Positions 39,590 to 48,836 of a stretch of DNA of 64,000 bases are shown piece after piece. The stretch comes from Bacilli bacterium (GTDB taxonomy: Bacteria; Bacillota_I; Bacilli_A; RFN20; CAG-826). The stretch covers positions 243,699-307,698 of the forward strand of contig JAKVOO010000001.1 of the NCBI GenBank assembly GCA_022482735.1. The letters are read 5' to 3'. The position numbers and the translations under genes are program-made. The notes under the pieces are model-generated. The model made no database searches, had not been told where the DNA came from, and saw only the letters and a list, made by a program, of their open reading frames with translations. How positions within the stretch are numbered: the stretch's first letter is position 1; each line of letters begins with the position of its first letter.

Positions 39590-40130
39590 AATTAACTAAG
39601 GAATAGAAAATAGACATCGGACGAAGAGTTTGTACTCCTGAGCTTACAATGGCGGCAGCTTCCAAAGAATATCAAATGAGTCTAGCAACTATTAATAATT
39701 AAATAAAACTATACAAAACACCCGTATGAAGATCAATCGTGGTGGCTTTTATAAGTGAAAGCAGCGCCTGTCTAATCCAGTAGCAAAATTTTTTCTTCAT
39801 AACAACCAAGGCCCTTTATATTCCTCGAAGAACTTTAATGTAATTCTTCCTTTCTAAAATATTATACATATCCTGTTGCGATCGGGTATTCCAATAGATA
39901 ATGGAGCAATGAAAGGCACATACGGATAAATTTAAACCGAGTTGTTCATCGGTTTTAGGATCAAAGACTTTGAGAATGTTGAACAGTCTATCAAAGATTA
40001 CATCATGTATTTAAATGAGAAGCGTACTGCCTATGTATTGAATTATCTGACTTTAAAACAATACAGGAAGCCTCATAAAGAAGTAACGCGGGTTATGAAA
40101 GAAACAAATGTGTCTATTTATAGTTGACCA
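39590..40130 (+). mobile_element. Decayed IS3-family insertion sequence
   Basis: Fragments in order match IS3-type transposase. An orfA-like start at about 39620 (RRVCTPELTMAAASKEYQ) resembles the helix-turn-helix N-terminus. An orfB-like start at 39726 (MKINRGGFYK, then TGA, then KQRL) follows. Around 39890-39925 the DDE-region-like DNGAMKGTYG occurs, and 39979-40090 gives EQSIKDYIMYLNEKR and YLTLKQYRK, the usual C-terminus. Several stops and gaps separate them. The right end (40109-40130) finishes in GTTGACCA; a diverged inverted match near 39590-39616 shares AACTA and AATAGACA. The element is too short and broken to be active. Confidence 0.72.
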
Positions 40131-40233
40131 GTGCATAGAAAATGCAAAAATAACAGCAATATATACTCAAATGTAATTGATATCATATGTTTTATAAAAA
40201 CACAATTAACCATATATGATGTGATATTTTTAT

Positions 40234-41685
40234 CTATTGATTTATTACATAAGAGCGACTTTGAACATATCCCAAAAGATAAAGAAATACTGGTGCTGGA
40301 ATTTTATAAATTTTTTTATCATTGGGATAAGAGAACAAACCAAAATCTTCAATTTTTTTTGTAATAACTAGATTTGGAATCGAGTTTGCCTTCTCAACAA
40401 TAAGTTCATTTTCACTAATTTTAGCATCCTCACGATACTTAACCTCAATCATGATTGGAGCAGAAAATTTACCATACTTAACCACAATATCAATCTCTTT
40501 ATTGCTGCTGCCTTCACGGTAGTATCCGATGCTCGCTATAGAATCATAATGAAATGATTTAACGTGTTTATAAACAGCCGTTTCTGCAATAATGCCAAGT
40601 TCAGTGGGATTGTTTGTTATGTCGTCTTTCATCAAGACAGCATTACGGATTGCAGCATCAGAAATATAAATCTTATCTTTAGCCTTTAATATTTTTTTTG
40701 GCCCATTGCTTAAAAGTGGACTAACGTAAATTAGATTTGCACTCTCAAGATAACTGATAAATTTTTCAATAGTTGATCGACTAACACCATCTAATTCTTG
40801 GGCTATTGATGCGATACTGATAATATTGGATGAATTAAAACATAGATAAACAAATAACTTTTCGATATCAAGAATATTCCTAATAGAATATAGTGCCGGA
40901 ATATCTCTTTTTAATGCCTTATCAACAATATCTTCACGCAGTATTCTTTGGGCATAAACGTCGTCACGGGATAGTGCTAATTCAGGAAAACCTCCTACTT
41001 GCAGATATCTTATAAAATGTGATTGCAAAGGTGATAATTTTTGCATGATTGAAACTTGTTCATTATGTTTTAATAAATATAACTTTGTTGGTTTTATATC
41101 AGGCGGTAATTCTGGAAGAAAAACACCAATTAGCTCACAATACTCATAAAAAGATAGGGTTGGAACTGGTATTGTAGTCCATCTTCCAAGGCCGCTTTCT
41201 GGTGCTTTATCTTGAAGAACAGGACTGGCAGAACCAGTAGCCATAATTTTAATAAATGGTCTAGTATCATAAAGGACCTTCAACCACGAGTTCCATTCAT
41301 TAGAGTATTGAATTTCATCAAAGAAGCAATAGATATTCTCGTCAGAAGTAATATTCCTTCTATAAATATCTAACACTTGATTAATATCACCTAACTTCAA
41401 TATTGGATTATCAAAAGAAACAAACAATATGTTTTTAGGTTGAACATTATCTTTTAATAATTTAGCAATGGTTTGATACATAATTGTGGTTTTGCCTGTA
41501 CGTCTTGCGCCACTTAAAAGTGCTATTCTTCTTATTTCATTGTTACTAAAGACCTTCATTGCTTCATAAAAGGGTATTCTTTTAATTGGCTTGTCAAAAT
41601 CGTCTTGTACTTGACCCGTTTTCCACCAAGGATTATATGAATACATAAGATTAATTACGTTTTCTTCATTAAATAAAGATATCAT
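40234..41685 (-). CDS. AAA ATPase with DUF4143/PD-(D/E)xK-type C-terminus
   Basis: 483 residues on the minus strand. AAA_14 domain: Walker A LLSGARRTGKTTI, Walker B YCFFDEIQYSNEW, sensor IMATGSASPVL, LGRWTTIPVPTLSFYEY. The DUF4143 region has winged-helix-like SIASIAQELDGVSRSTIEKFISYL. The end has EIDIVVKYGKF...MIEVKYRED, a nuclease-like core (D, ExK). Such ATPases are scattered accessory genes in bacteria and archaea with unproven function. The gene is alone, opposite to its surroundings, beside an IS3 relic and AT-rich DNA, which suggests horizontal acquisition. Confidence 0.88.
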   Translation of the reverse strand: MISLFNEENVINLMYSYNPWWKTGQVQDDFDKPIKRIPFYEAMKVFSNNEIRRIALLSGARRTGKTTIMYQTIAKLLKDNVQPKNILFVSFDNPILKLGDINQVLDIYRRNITSDENIYCFFDEIQYSNEWNSWLKVLYDTRPFIKIMATGSASPVLQDKAPESGLGRWTTIPVPTLSFYEYCELIGVFLPELPPDIKPTKLYLLKHNEQVSIMQKLSPLQSHFIRYLQVGGFPELALSRDDVYAQRILREDIVDKALKRDIPALYSIRNILDIEKLFVYLCFNSSNIISIASIAQELDGVSRSTIEKFISYLESANLIYVSPLLSNGPKKILKAKDKIYISDAAIRNAVLMKDDITNNPTELGIIAETAVYKHVKSFHYDSIASIGYYREGSSNKEIDIVVKYGKFSAPIMIEVKYREDAKISENELIVEKANSIPNLVITKKIEDFGLFSYPNDKKIYKIPAPVFLYLLGYVQSRSYVINQ

Positions 41686-42247
41686 AAATTTTAATGCCTG
41701 CCTTTCATAATTAAAGTTTAGCGCAAAATGATGACAATTACACTTAAAATATTAATTATTGCTATTAAAATGTAAAGTATATTTTGCATTTTAGCAAATA
41801 TAATTGAATATTTATAAATAAATGAATAACTTTTGCTTAGTTGCAATTGCTTTTTATAGGGCTTTTACTTTTTCAAAGGTAACTTTTTAAAGATTAATGC
41901 TTAATAAAAGAGGAAATAAAAAAGGTTAACGATTTATAATTTTTATTAATCATTCATTTTGCGACAAGAAAAATCTTAAATTTTTTAATTTAATAAAAAC
42001 TTTATCACTCATAGTGATACTTATGTAACATACTTTTTTTAAAAGAAGCGGGTTTTGTTTTAATAATCTAAGCAATCATTTCTATCTTAATAAATTGGTT
42101 TTTTTTATTTAAGGCACAAACACCGAGTTAAATAATTACTGATATTATTTGAATGGTTTAGACTTATAAAAAGAACGATAAATTTTGGCGATACCCTAGT
42201 AATGCTATTTGCTTTAAAAGAACGACGGAACTCCTTTTTTATCCTAG
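41686..42247. other. AT-rich intergenic region
   Basis: About 560 bases with no gene recognised on either strand. A perfect short palindrome, TATCACT-cat-AGTGATA (42003-42019), resembles a dimeric regulator site. The left part must contain the promoter of the minus-strand ATPase. Base composition is more AT-rich than the flanking genes, in line with an accessory insertion site. Confidence 0.4.
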
Positions 42248-42276
42248 TTGAAGATTGGCGACTTTATCTTTATAAT
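42248..42276 (+). promoter_or_regulatory. Sigma-A promoter of the Asp23-nusB-xse cluster
   Basis: TTGAAG (42248-42253), a 17-base spacer, TATAAT (42271-42276), 27 bases before ATG 42303. Confidence 0.8.
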
Positions 42277-42302
42277 ATTCATATTAGAAGGTGGTAAGCA
42301 TT

Positions 42303-42638
42303 ATGGCCCAATATGTTTATATTCAAAACTATACCCGCAATGGTCTCATGGGAATTTCGCATGTTGTTTTTGATCAAATCGCGGAGATTGCGACTAATAA
42401 CGTCGCTGGAGCCAAAGTACGTGAACCAATTAAAACAGTCTTCTCGCTTCATAAGCCAATCCAATGTTCAATTCGCAATGGTTTAGTTGATGTTAAGATT
42501 TACGTTAATATTGATCGCAACGTCGTTAATGTCAGTGAAGTGGCAACCCGTATTCAAGAGGAAGTGGCCAATGCATTAACATCGATGACTGAGCTTATTC
42601 CATTTAAAATCAACGTCGAGATTTCGAGCATCTCGTAA
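42303..42638 (+). CDS. yqhY: Asp23/Gls24 family envelope stress protein (YqhY-like)
   Basis: About 111 residues from ATG 42303, preceded by GAAGGTGG. The Asp23 signature includes GLMGISHVVFDQIAEIATNNVAGAKV and DVKIYVNIDRNVVNVSEVATRIQEEVANAL. Members sit near the membrane; YqhY is linked to acetyl-CoA carboxylase regulation in Bacillus, where it also lies just upstream of nusB. The order here supports the YqhY assignment. Confidence 0.87.
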   Translation: MAQYVYIQNYTRNGLMGISHVVFDQIAEIATNNVAGAKVREPIKTVFSLHKPIQCSIRNGLVDVKIYVNIDRNVVNVSEVATRIQEEVANALTSMTELIPFKINVEISSIS

Positions 42639-42640
42639 TT

Positions 42641-43132
42641 ATGAATTCAAGTATGGGGCGTAAGGAAAAAATATTTTTAGCTTTTTATAGAAGTTTTTCT
42701 TCTATTTTTGTTTATATTGGAGTCATCGCTTTAGCCGGTTACTATTTATTCGCCCACACAAGCGAGCCCTTTTTGGGATTAAATTTAGCTATTTCAACAT
42801 ACTTTGATTATTTATATGCTTCATCAAATCAAATTATTTTTCTTATTCTTGCCCATGTAGTTACAATAATTGGCGGTCTTGCCTATGTTATTGGCGGGTA
42901 TTTTTCTAAACGTGGCTATCTAACAAGCTTATTGATTTCTAGTGGAGCCTATCTGCTTGATTTGGTTTTATTAGTCGTTATATATAACTTTAAATATATA
43001 ACTTTGAGCAATTTTATATCAAGTCTGATTGTCCATAGTGCATTTTTGTTGATGATGCTATTTGCCATTTATGCCTTTATTTTTCTTTATCGTCACGGCC
43101 TGGCGGAAAAAAGCAATCTCGAGGGCAAATAA
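42641..43132 (+). CDS. Four-span membrane protein of unknown function
   Basis: 163 residues, two bases after the Asp23 gene stop. Four hydrophobic segments (about 15-35, 65-88, 95-115, 128-150) with short loops. No motif recognised. In Bacillus the AmaP membrane anchor sits near Asp23 proteins; here the sequence is too divergent to claim that, but a membrane partner of the upstream Asp23 protein is plausible from the coupling. Confidence 0.6.
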   Translation: MNSSMGRKEKIFLAFYRSFSSIFVYIGVIALAGYYLFAHTSEPFLGLNLAISTYFDYLYASSNQIIFLILAHVVTIIGGLAYVIGGYFSKRGYLTSLLISSGAYLLDLVLLVVIYNFKYITLSNFISSLIVHSAFLLMMLFAIYAFIFLYRHGLAEKSNLEGK

Positions 43133-43185
43133 AAGTTTTTTTCCCGTCAAATTGTGATAGAATAGCAAGGAATAAGAGGTGCTGT

Positions 43186-43596
43186 ATGGAAAAAAGTCGC
43201 AATCAGAATCAAATTGATGCTCTTAGTGTTATCTATAGCATCCTAACATATAAAGCCATTGATTTTCCGATTGATCTTGAAGAATTGATTAGTGGCATTT
43301 GCAATCAATCATATGTTGATGTGGATTTTTTTATTAAAGAAATGGCGATTAAATCGATCAAATACTATAAAGAAATCAGTGAGGAAGTTGATCAGCATCT
43401 AAATAAGTGGCGGTGGTCACGGCTCAATCTTGTTGCTCAGGCTATTTTTCTTCTCAGTATTGCCCATTACCGTTACGGGTCAGAACCAGTTGAAAAAGTT
43501 GTTGTGATTTCCGTCGCCATAAATCTAGCAAAAAAGTTTCTTGATGATGGCGACTACCGTTATATTAATGCCGTTTTAGAAAAGGTGCTATCATGA
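43186..43596 (+). CDS. nusB: Transcription antitermination factor NusB
   Basis: 136 residues, all helical: RNQNQIDALSVIYSI opening and the C-terminal VEKVVVISVAINLAKKFLDDGDYRYINAVLEKV matching the usual NusB ending (EAVxLAKxFG...FVNGVLDKI). It binds boxA RNA with S10 (NusE) to prevent termination in rRNA operons. The N-terminal RNA-binding arginine stretch is weaker than in Bacillus. Its TGA overlaps xseA (ATGA). Confidence 0.87.
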   Translation: MEKSRNQNQIDALSVIYSILTYKAIDFPIDLEELISGICNQSYVDVDFFIKEMAIKSIKYYKEISEEVDQHLNKWRWSRLNLVAQAIFLLSIAHYRYGSEPVEKVVVISVAINLAKKFLDDGDYRYINAVLEKVLS

Positions 43597-45008
43597 CTGA
43601 GGCACCCTTTTTTACCGTTTCAAGTCTTAATTTTTATGTGAAAAGGCTTTTTGATAATGAAAAAAGTCTTCATCATCTTCATTTAAAAGGCGAAATATCG
43701 AACTATAAAGTTTATCCAAGCGGACATGCTTATTTTTCCCTTAAAGATAACGAAGCGCAAATTCAAGCGGTTATGTTTAAAGGCGAACGTCAAAATTTGA
43801 CTTTTATTCCTAAAGATGGCGATGAAGTAATCATTGTCGGATCAATATCCCTCTATCCTGCTAGCGGGAAATACCAAATAAATGTTGAAGAAATGGAGAT
43901 TTATGGTCTTGGTTTAAAACTTTTAGAACTTGAAAAGCTTAAGAAGAAATTGGAACAAGAAGGATTATTCTCTTTGGAAAGAAAAAGAGTCATTTCTCCT
44001 TTTTCGCAGTCAATAGGGGTTATTACTGGCGACCATAGCGCCGCTGAGAAAGATATAACGGAAAATATAGCTCGCCGCAACCCATTGGCAAAAATCTATC
44101 TTTTCCCTTCGCTTGTTCAAGGTGAAAAAGCACCAAATTCTTTATTAAATGCCATTTCGCGAGCACGCAGTTACCAACTAGATTTGCTTATTATCGCTCG
44201 AGGTGGTGGATCAAAAGAAGACTTATGGGCATTTAATGACGAAAAAGTGGTTCGCGCTCTTGCCGATTTTCCTTACCCAATAATTTCCGCTGTCGGTCAT
44301 GAAATTGATACCACACTAGTTGATTATGTGGCCGATAAACGCGTTTCTACTCCAACCGGGGCTGCCGAAGCCGCTACTTTTGATCGCCATGAAATCGAGC
44401 AAAGTATCGATCAGTCATTCTATCGGCTACAAGCATCATCTGCCAAGTTGTTGCGCCTTTGTGATCAAGAATATAGTGCATTAAAAAAGCATTTTGTTTT
44501 TCTTCAAAAAGAGCCCTATCATCAATGGGAAGAATACATTGCTCTCAATCGAAATAAATTGCGATATTTATCGCAAAATACTATTGACCATTACGGCCAT
44601 CAAATAAATATATTGAGTAGTAAAATTACTCCTGATGCCTACCTAAAGCAAATTGATTTTTTAATTACTAAGAATCAATTGGCAAAATCAATGCTTATTA
44701 AAACTTATGGAAATAAACTTAGTGATTTTAAACAGAGAATTTCTTTCTTTAAAGAAAAGTTCGATCATTTACCAACAATTTATTTTGATCAATTACTTTA
44801 TCATCTAAATATCGATAAGGAAAAATTAACGTCGCTTTCGCCCTTGGCAGTCTTAAAAAGAGGCTACGCTGTCGTGACGAAAAATAATGATGAACTCGTA
44901 AAAGATATTAATAATGTTACTATTGGCGAAGTGGTGCAAATTAGGCTACAAAATGGTAAAATGACATCAGTGATTGCGAGTAAGGAGATAGACCATGGAG
45001 AACAATAA
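43593..45008 (+). CDS. xseA: Exodeoxyribonuclease VII large subunit
   Basis: 471 residues. N-terminal OB fold (LHLKGEISNYKVYPSGHAYFSLKD), catalytic core with IGVITGDHSAAEKDI, RGGGSKEDLWAFNDE, SAVGHEIDTTLVDYVADKR and STPTGAAE, then coiled-coil segments and the C-terminal VLKRGYAVV. With XseB it degrades single-stranded DNA to short oligonucleotides. Overlaps nusB by 4 bases and xseB by 14. Confidence 0.96.
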   Translation: MTEAPFFTVSSLNFYVKRLFDNEKSLHHLHLKGEISNYKVYPSGHAYFSLKDNEAQIQAVMFKGERQNLTFIPKDGDEVIIVGSISLYPASGKYQINVEEMEIYGLGLKLLELEKLKKKLEQEGLFSLERKRVISPFSQSIGVITGDHSAAEKDITENIARRNPLAKIYLFPSLVQGEKAPNSLLNAISRARSYQLDLLIIARGGGSKEDLWAFNDEKVVRALADFPYPIISAVGHEIDTTLVDYVADKRVSTPTGAAEAATFDRHEIEQSIDQSFYRLQASSAKLLRLCDQEYSALKKHFVFLQKEPYHQWEEYIALNRNKLRYLSQNTIDHYGHQINILSSKITPDAYLKQIDFLITKNQLAKSMLIKTYGNKLSDFKQRISFFKEKFDHLPTIYFDQLLYHLNIDKEKLTSLSPLAVLKRGYAVVTKNNDELVKDINNVTIGEVVQIRLQNGKMTSVIASKEIDHGEQ

Positions 45009-45198
45009 GAAAAGCTTTGCTGAACGCTTGTCTCGTTTAGACGAGATAGTTAAGGAACTTGAGGGTGGAGAAGTTGAACTTGAAAAATCACTTACTCTTT
45101 TTAAAGAGGGCAATGAATTAGTGAAGGTTCTTGAAAAAGAACTAAATGATGCTAAAACCGAAATTGTCCGGGTAACGGAAGAAAATACTGAAAAGTAG
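44995..45198 (+). CDS. xseB: Exodeoxyribonuclease VII small subunit
   Basis: 67 residues, the normal size. KSFAERLSRLDEIVKELEGGEVELEKSL matches the family helix-hairpin. Several copies bind XseA. Its start lies inside xseA, indicating coupled expression. The stop codon falls within an inverted repeat that precedes dxs. Confidence 0.95.
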   Translation: MENNKKSFAERLSRLDEIVKELEGGEVELEKSLTLFKEGNELVKVLEKELNDAKTEIVRVTEENTEK

Positions 45199-45221
45199 TT
45201 TTTTAGTAATTTTTCAGTATT
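45184..45221 (+). repeat. 11-bp inverted repeat at the xseB-dxs boundary
   Basis: AATACTGAAAA (45184-45194) pairs perfectly with TTTTCAGTATT (45211-45221), loop 16 nt. It includes the xseB stop and ends 12 bases before the dxs start, and has no T tail. It could modulate dxs translation, as dxs lacks a clear Shine-Dalgarno. Confidence 0.55.
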
Positions 45222-45233
45222 ATATAAGTAAAA

Positions 45234-47129
45234 ATGATTAACATTAAAGAATTTGACGATCAGGCCCCAAAGTCTTTGGATTTATCTTTTTCGAATCCGA
45301 AGTTTGTTAAGGACCTCAGTGATAAGGAACTCACTTCGCTAGCCGATAAGATTCGCGACGAAGTTATTTTTGCTACTTCAGTCTTCGGTGGACATCTTTC
45401 GAGCAATTTAGGAGTAGTGGAGGCGACAATTGCTTTACATCGCTCATTTGATTTCCCTAAAGATAAGTTGCTATTTGATGTTGGTCATCAGGCTTATGCT
45501 CACAAAATTCTTACCGGAAGAAGCCTCGACGCACTACGTACCAAGAATGGCGTCAGCGGCTTTCAAAAGCGCGCCGAATCCGCTTATGATCAGTTTGAAG
45601 CCGGTCACTCATCCACGTCGCTTAGTGCGGCTTTAGGAATGGCTATCGCTCGCGATTTAAATAAAGAAGATTATGAAGTTATCGCTTTTATTGGGGATGC
45701 TAGCATATCCAACGGCGAGGCATTTGAAGCATTGAATCATATTGGCCAATTGAATCACAAAGTAATCGTCATCTTGAATGACAACGAGATGTCGATAACT
45801 CGGCCTATTGGCTCAATGAGTAAGATGTTTCGTAAGTGGCGGCTTTCTCCCAACTATATAAAATCTAAAAATGCCTATAAACGCTTGTTATTTCGAACTC
45901 GCATTGGTTATGGTTTTTATCGTTTTACTTGGATGCTTAAAAACTTTTTTGTTCGGCATTTATTTCAAAAAAATATTTTCGAACAAATGGGTTTTAATTA
46001 TGTCGGCTTAGTCGATGGTCATTCCTTTTCGGCGTTGAATAAAGCTTTTAAACAAGCTAAAAGATCAACCAAGTCAATTGTTATTCATCTCAAGACAAGT
46101 AAAGGCAAAGGCTATTCATATAGTGAAAATGATAAAAATGGCGATTGGCATGGCGTAGCTCCTTTTATTGTCTCTTCAGGCAAAAGTAATAGTGTTATAT
46201 CCGCCAATATCGTCAGTTGGTCAAAACTATATGCGCAAGAACTAATGCTATTTATGGAAGAAGTTCCCGATAGTGTACTTATAAATCCAGCGACGATTAA
46301 GGGCTCTGAACTTGAGGCACTCTTTTCGCGTTTTTCATCACGCTGCTATGATACTGGTATTGCTGAAATGCATGCTCTTTCTTTGGCCTCTGGTATCGCT
46401 TTGAATAGTAAATTTCCAATTGTCTCAATTTATTCCACATTTATGCAACGGGCTTTTGATCAAATTCTTCATGATCTTGCCCGCATGCGGTTGCCATCGC
46501 TAGTTTTAGTCGATCGAGCGGGATTTGTTGGGGCTGACGGTGAGACCCATCAGGGCTTGTATGATGAAGCATTTCTACTAAATACTCCCGATGTAATCGT
46601 TTCAATGGCCGCTAATAGTAATCAGGCTTCCGCTCTACTTGAAACCGTAAAGACTGCCGCCTTACCCTTCTTTATCCGTTATCCGCGAGCAAATGTTATC
46701 CGCACTAAGGATAAGAAGTTAAAACTGACCATTGGTCGATGGTTGACATATCAAAAAGGTAAATCAAAAAATTTAGCTTTGGTCGGTTTTGGACCTGTCC
46801 TGGATGAAGTGTTTTTAAAAGTTAAAGCTCTTGATTTAGGCGTTTACAATGCTATATTTCAAAAGCCAATGGACGAACGCATTATCCGGCAACTACTTAA
46901 ATATCGGGAAGTGTTTATCTTTGATGCTTATGCTACTAGTAACGGATTTATATTTGCTCTTACGAACCGATTAGTTGAACTTGGATATCGTGGTAAAATA
47001 ATTACCCAGGCGCCAAAAGATGATTTCTATACTCAAGATTCAGTAACCAATCAAATGCGCACGGCAAAAGTAGATGCTGAATCAATTACTAAGGCAATAA
47101 AGCGGAGGTTACGGCACTATGATCAATAG
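45234..47129 (+). CDS. dxs: 1-deoxy-D-xylulose-5-phosphate synthase
   Basis: 631 residues. First enzyme of the MEP isoprenoid pathway (pyruvate plus glyceraldehyde 3-phosphate to DXP). FGGHLSSNLGVVEATIALH, ThDP site GDASISNGEAFEALNHIG with NDNEMSI, the pyrimidine domain (IAEMHALSLASGIAL, DRAGFVGADGETHQG), and the C-terminal domain. No clear Shine-Dalgarno before ATG 45234. ispA is not beside it. Overlaps recN by 11 bases. Confidence 0.95.
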   Translation: MINIKEFDDQAPKSLDLSFSNPKFVKDLSDKELTSLADKIRDEVIFATSVFGGHLSSNLGVVEATIALHRSFDFPKDKLLFDVGHQAYAHKILTGRSLDALRTKNGVSGFQKRAESAYDQFEAGHSSTSLSAALGMAIARDLNKEDYEVIAFIGDASISNGEAFEALNHIGQLNHKVIVILNDNEMSITRPIGSMSKMFRKWRLSPNYIKSKNAYKRLLFRTRIGYGFYRFTWMLKNFFVRHLFQKNIFEQMGFNYVGLVDGHSFSALNKAFKQAKRSTKSIVIHLKTSKGKGYSYSENDKNGDWHGVAPFIVSSGKSNSVISANIVSWSKLYAQELMLFMEEVPDSVLINPATIKGSELEALFSRFSSRCYDTGIAEMHALSLASGIALNSKFPIVSIYSTFMQRAFDQILHDLARMRLPSLVLVDRAGFVGADGETHQGLYDEAFLLNTPDVIVSMAANSNQASALLETVKTAALPFFIRYPRANVIRTKDKKLKLTIGRWLTYQKGKSKNLALVGFGPVLDEVFLKVKALDLGVYNAIFQKPMDERIIRQLLKYREVFIFDAYATSNGFIFALTNRLVELGYRGKIITQAPKDDFYTQDSVTNQMRTAKVDAESITKAIKRRLRHYDQ

Positions 47130-48789
47130 TCTCGTCATTAAGAATTTTGCTATCATTGAGGATTTAGAAGTTAATTTCCTTCCTGGCTATTCGGTTATAA
47201 CCGGTGAAACAGGGGCGGGAAAATCAATTATTATTGATGCTTTAAGTCTTCTTTTGGGTGAACGCAGTTCTTTCAATCAAATTAGAAATGGTACTAATCG
47301 GGCATTTATTGAAGGTAGTTTTTACATTGATAACGATGACACTTTACTTGCCATCAATACCATAATGGAAGATTTGGTCTCGCTTGATGACCATCTTCTA
47401 GTGGTTACTCGTACACTTGATAATTCCGGAAGAAGCATTTTAAAAATGAACGGCCGTTCTGTTACCTTAGCCATCAGTAAGTCGGTTATGAGTTATCTTA
47501 TCGACATACACTCTCAACATGAAAATATGCTTTTATTAGACGAGCATAGACACCTTGCACTACTGGACGAATTTATTAAGGATAATCCCGTCTACCATGA
47601 GTATCGTGAATCCTATAAGCGCTACTTAGACTTATTAGCGGAGCAAAAAAGTATTTTGCAAGCGACTATCTCTGACGATGAAATCGACTTTTTAAAATCA
47701 CAAATTGATGAAATTGAAAAGGTTAACCCCTTAGAAAATGAAGAAGAAGAACTAGAGGCAAAAGTAAGTCTACTGCGAAATCTAGAAAAAATAGCAGGCA
47801 TTCGTAATGGTTTATACGATTTGCTTTCCGGCGATCGTGGAGCGGTGACAAACTTATATCTAGCGACAAAGGAAATCAACAATCTTGGCGATGACTTTGC
47901 TCCTTTTGCTGAGCGAATTAATGAATATTATTATGGAGTTCGCGATCAAGCCGATAGTATTATCGATAAACTCGATGCGCTTTTAGAGAGTAACGATAAT
48001 ATTGAAGAAATTGATAATCGGCTATATCGGATCAGAAAGCTTATTCGTAAATATGGTGCCTCAGCGGTTGATGTGCTAGCAGCTAAAAAAGATATGGAGC
48101 AAAAGTTATCTAATGCTCAAAACTTTGAAGTGCAAAAAAGTCGTATCAGTAAAGCAATCACAGATGAATTAAATACGCTTAATCTTAAGGCAAATGCTCT
48201 GAGCGAAAAAAGAAAGAATAAAGCTATTGATTTATGCCGGGAAATTAACTTGGAATTAAAGGATCTCGCCTTAGATAACGCCGAATTTAAGGTGGCTTTT
48301 TCTTTAAAAGAACTTAGTCCTAATGGACATGACGATGTAGCTTTTGTTTTGGCGGCAAATAAAGGCAGTGCCTTTTTGCCCATTAAGAACGCGATTAGTG
48401 GTGGTGAAGCCAGCCGCCTTATGCTTGCTTTAAAAATCATCTTCCGTCGCCTAGGAAGCGCCGAAACCCTTATTTTCGATGAAGTAGACACTGGCATCAG
48501 TGGTCGAATTGCATCGATGGTTGGAAAGAAGATTGCTAATCTAGCTAAAGATACGCAAGTTATCGCTATTACTCATCTGGCTCAAGTTGCCTCTTTTGCT
48601 GATCATCACTATTACGTGAGTAAGCTTATTTCCAAAACATCAACCCATGCCGAAGTTAGCCTTCTTGATGAAGAGGACACAGTTGAGGCGATTGCCAAAA
48701 TGCTTGGTGGTGACGTTATAACGGCCACAGTTATAAGCGCTGCCCGCGAGCTTAGAAGTGAAGCCAAAAAATTACGGCAAGATAATTAA
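47119..48789 (+). CDS. recN: DNA repair protein RecN
   Basis: 556 residues. SMC-like ATPase acting at double-strand breaks. Walker A ITGETGAGKSIIIDAL, DIHSQHEN, long coiled-coil arms (about 150-370), ABC signature AISGGEASRLMLALK, Walker B LIFDEVDTGISG and the His switch ITHLAQVASFAD. The dxs-recN order matches Firmicutes, with tlyA and argR missing between them. Confidence 0.96.
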   Translation: MINSLVIKNFAIIEDLEVNFLPGYSVITGETGAGKSIIIDALSLLLGERSSFNQIRNGTNRAFIEGSFYIDNDDTLLAINTIMEDLVSLDDHLLVVTRTLDNSGRSILKMNGRSVTLAISKSVMSYLIDIHSQHENMLLLDEHRHLALLDEFIKDNPVYHEYRESYKRYLDLLAEQKSILQATISDDEIDFLKSQIDEIEKVNPLENEEEELEAKVSLLRNLEKIAGIRNGLYDLLSGDRGAVTNLYLATKEINNLGDDFAPFAERINEYYYGVRDQADSIIDKLDALLESNDNIEEIDNRLYRIRKLIRKYGASAVDVLAAKKDMEQKLSNAQNFEVQKSRISKAITDELNTLNLKANALSEKRKNKAIDLCREINLELKDLALDNAEFKVAFSLKELSPNGHDDVAFVLAANKGSAFLPIKNAISGGEASRLMLALKIIFRRLGSAETLIFDEVDTGISGRIASMVGKKIANLAKDTQVIAITHLAQVASFADHHYYVSKLISKTSTHAEVSLLDEEDTVEAIAKMLGGDVITATVISAARELRSEAKKLRQDN

Positions 48790-48836
48790 CATCATCCTTT
48801 CAATATGCGATAATTATTGTGTAGAGGGGTGAATCT

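Noticed and set aside
39942..40127. Independent 61-residue gene
   Set aside because: Its C-terminal sequence matches the end of an IS3-type transposase and the flanks carry other transposase pieces.
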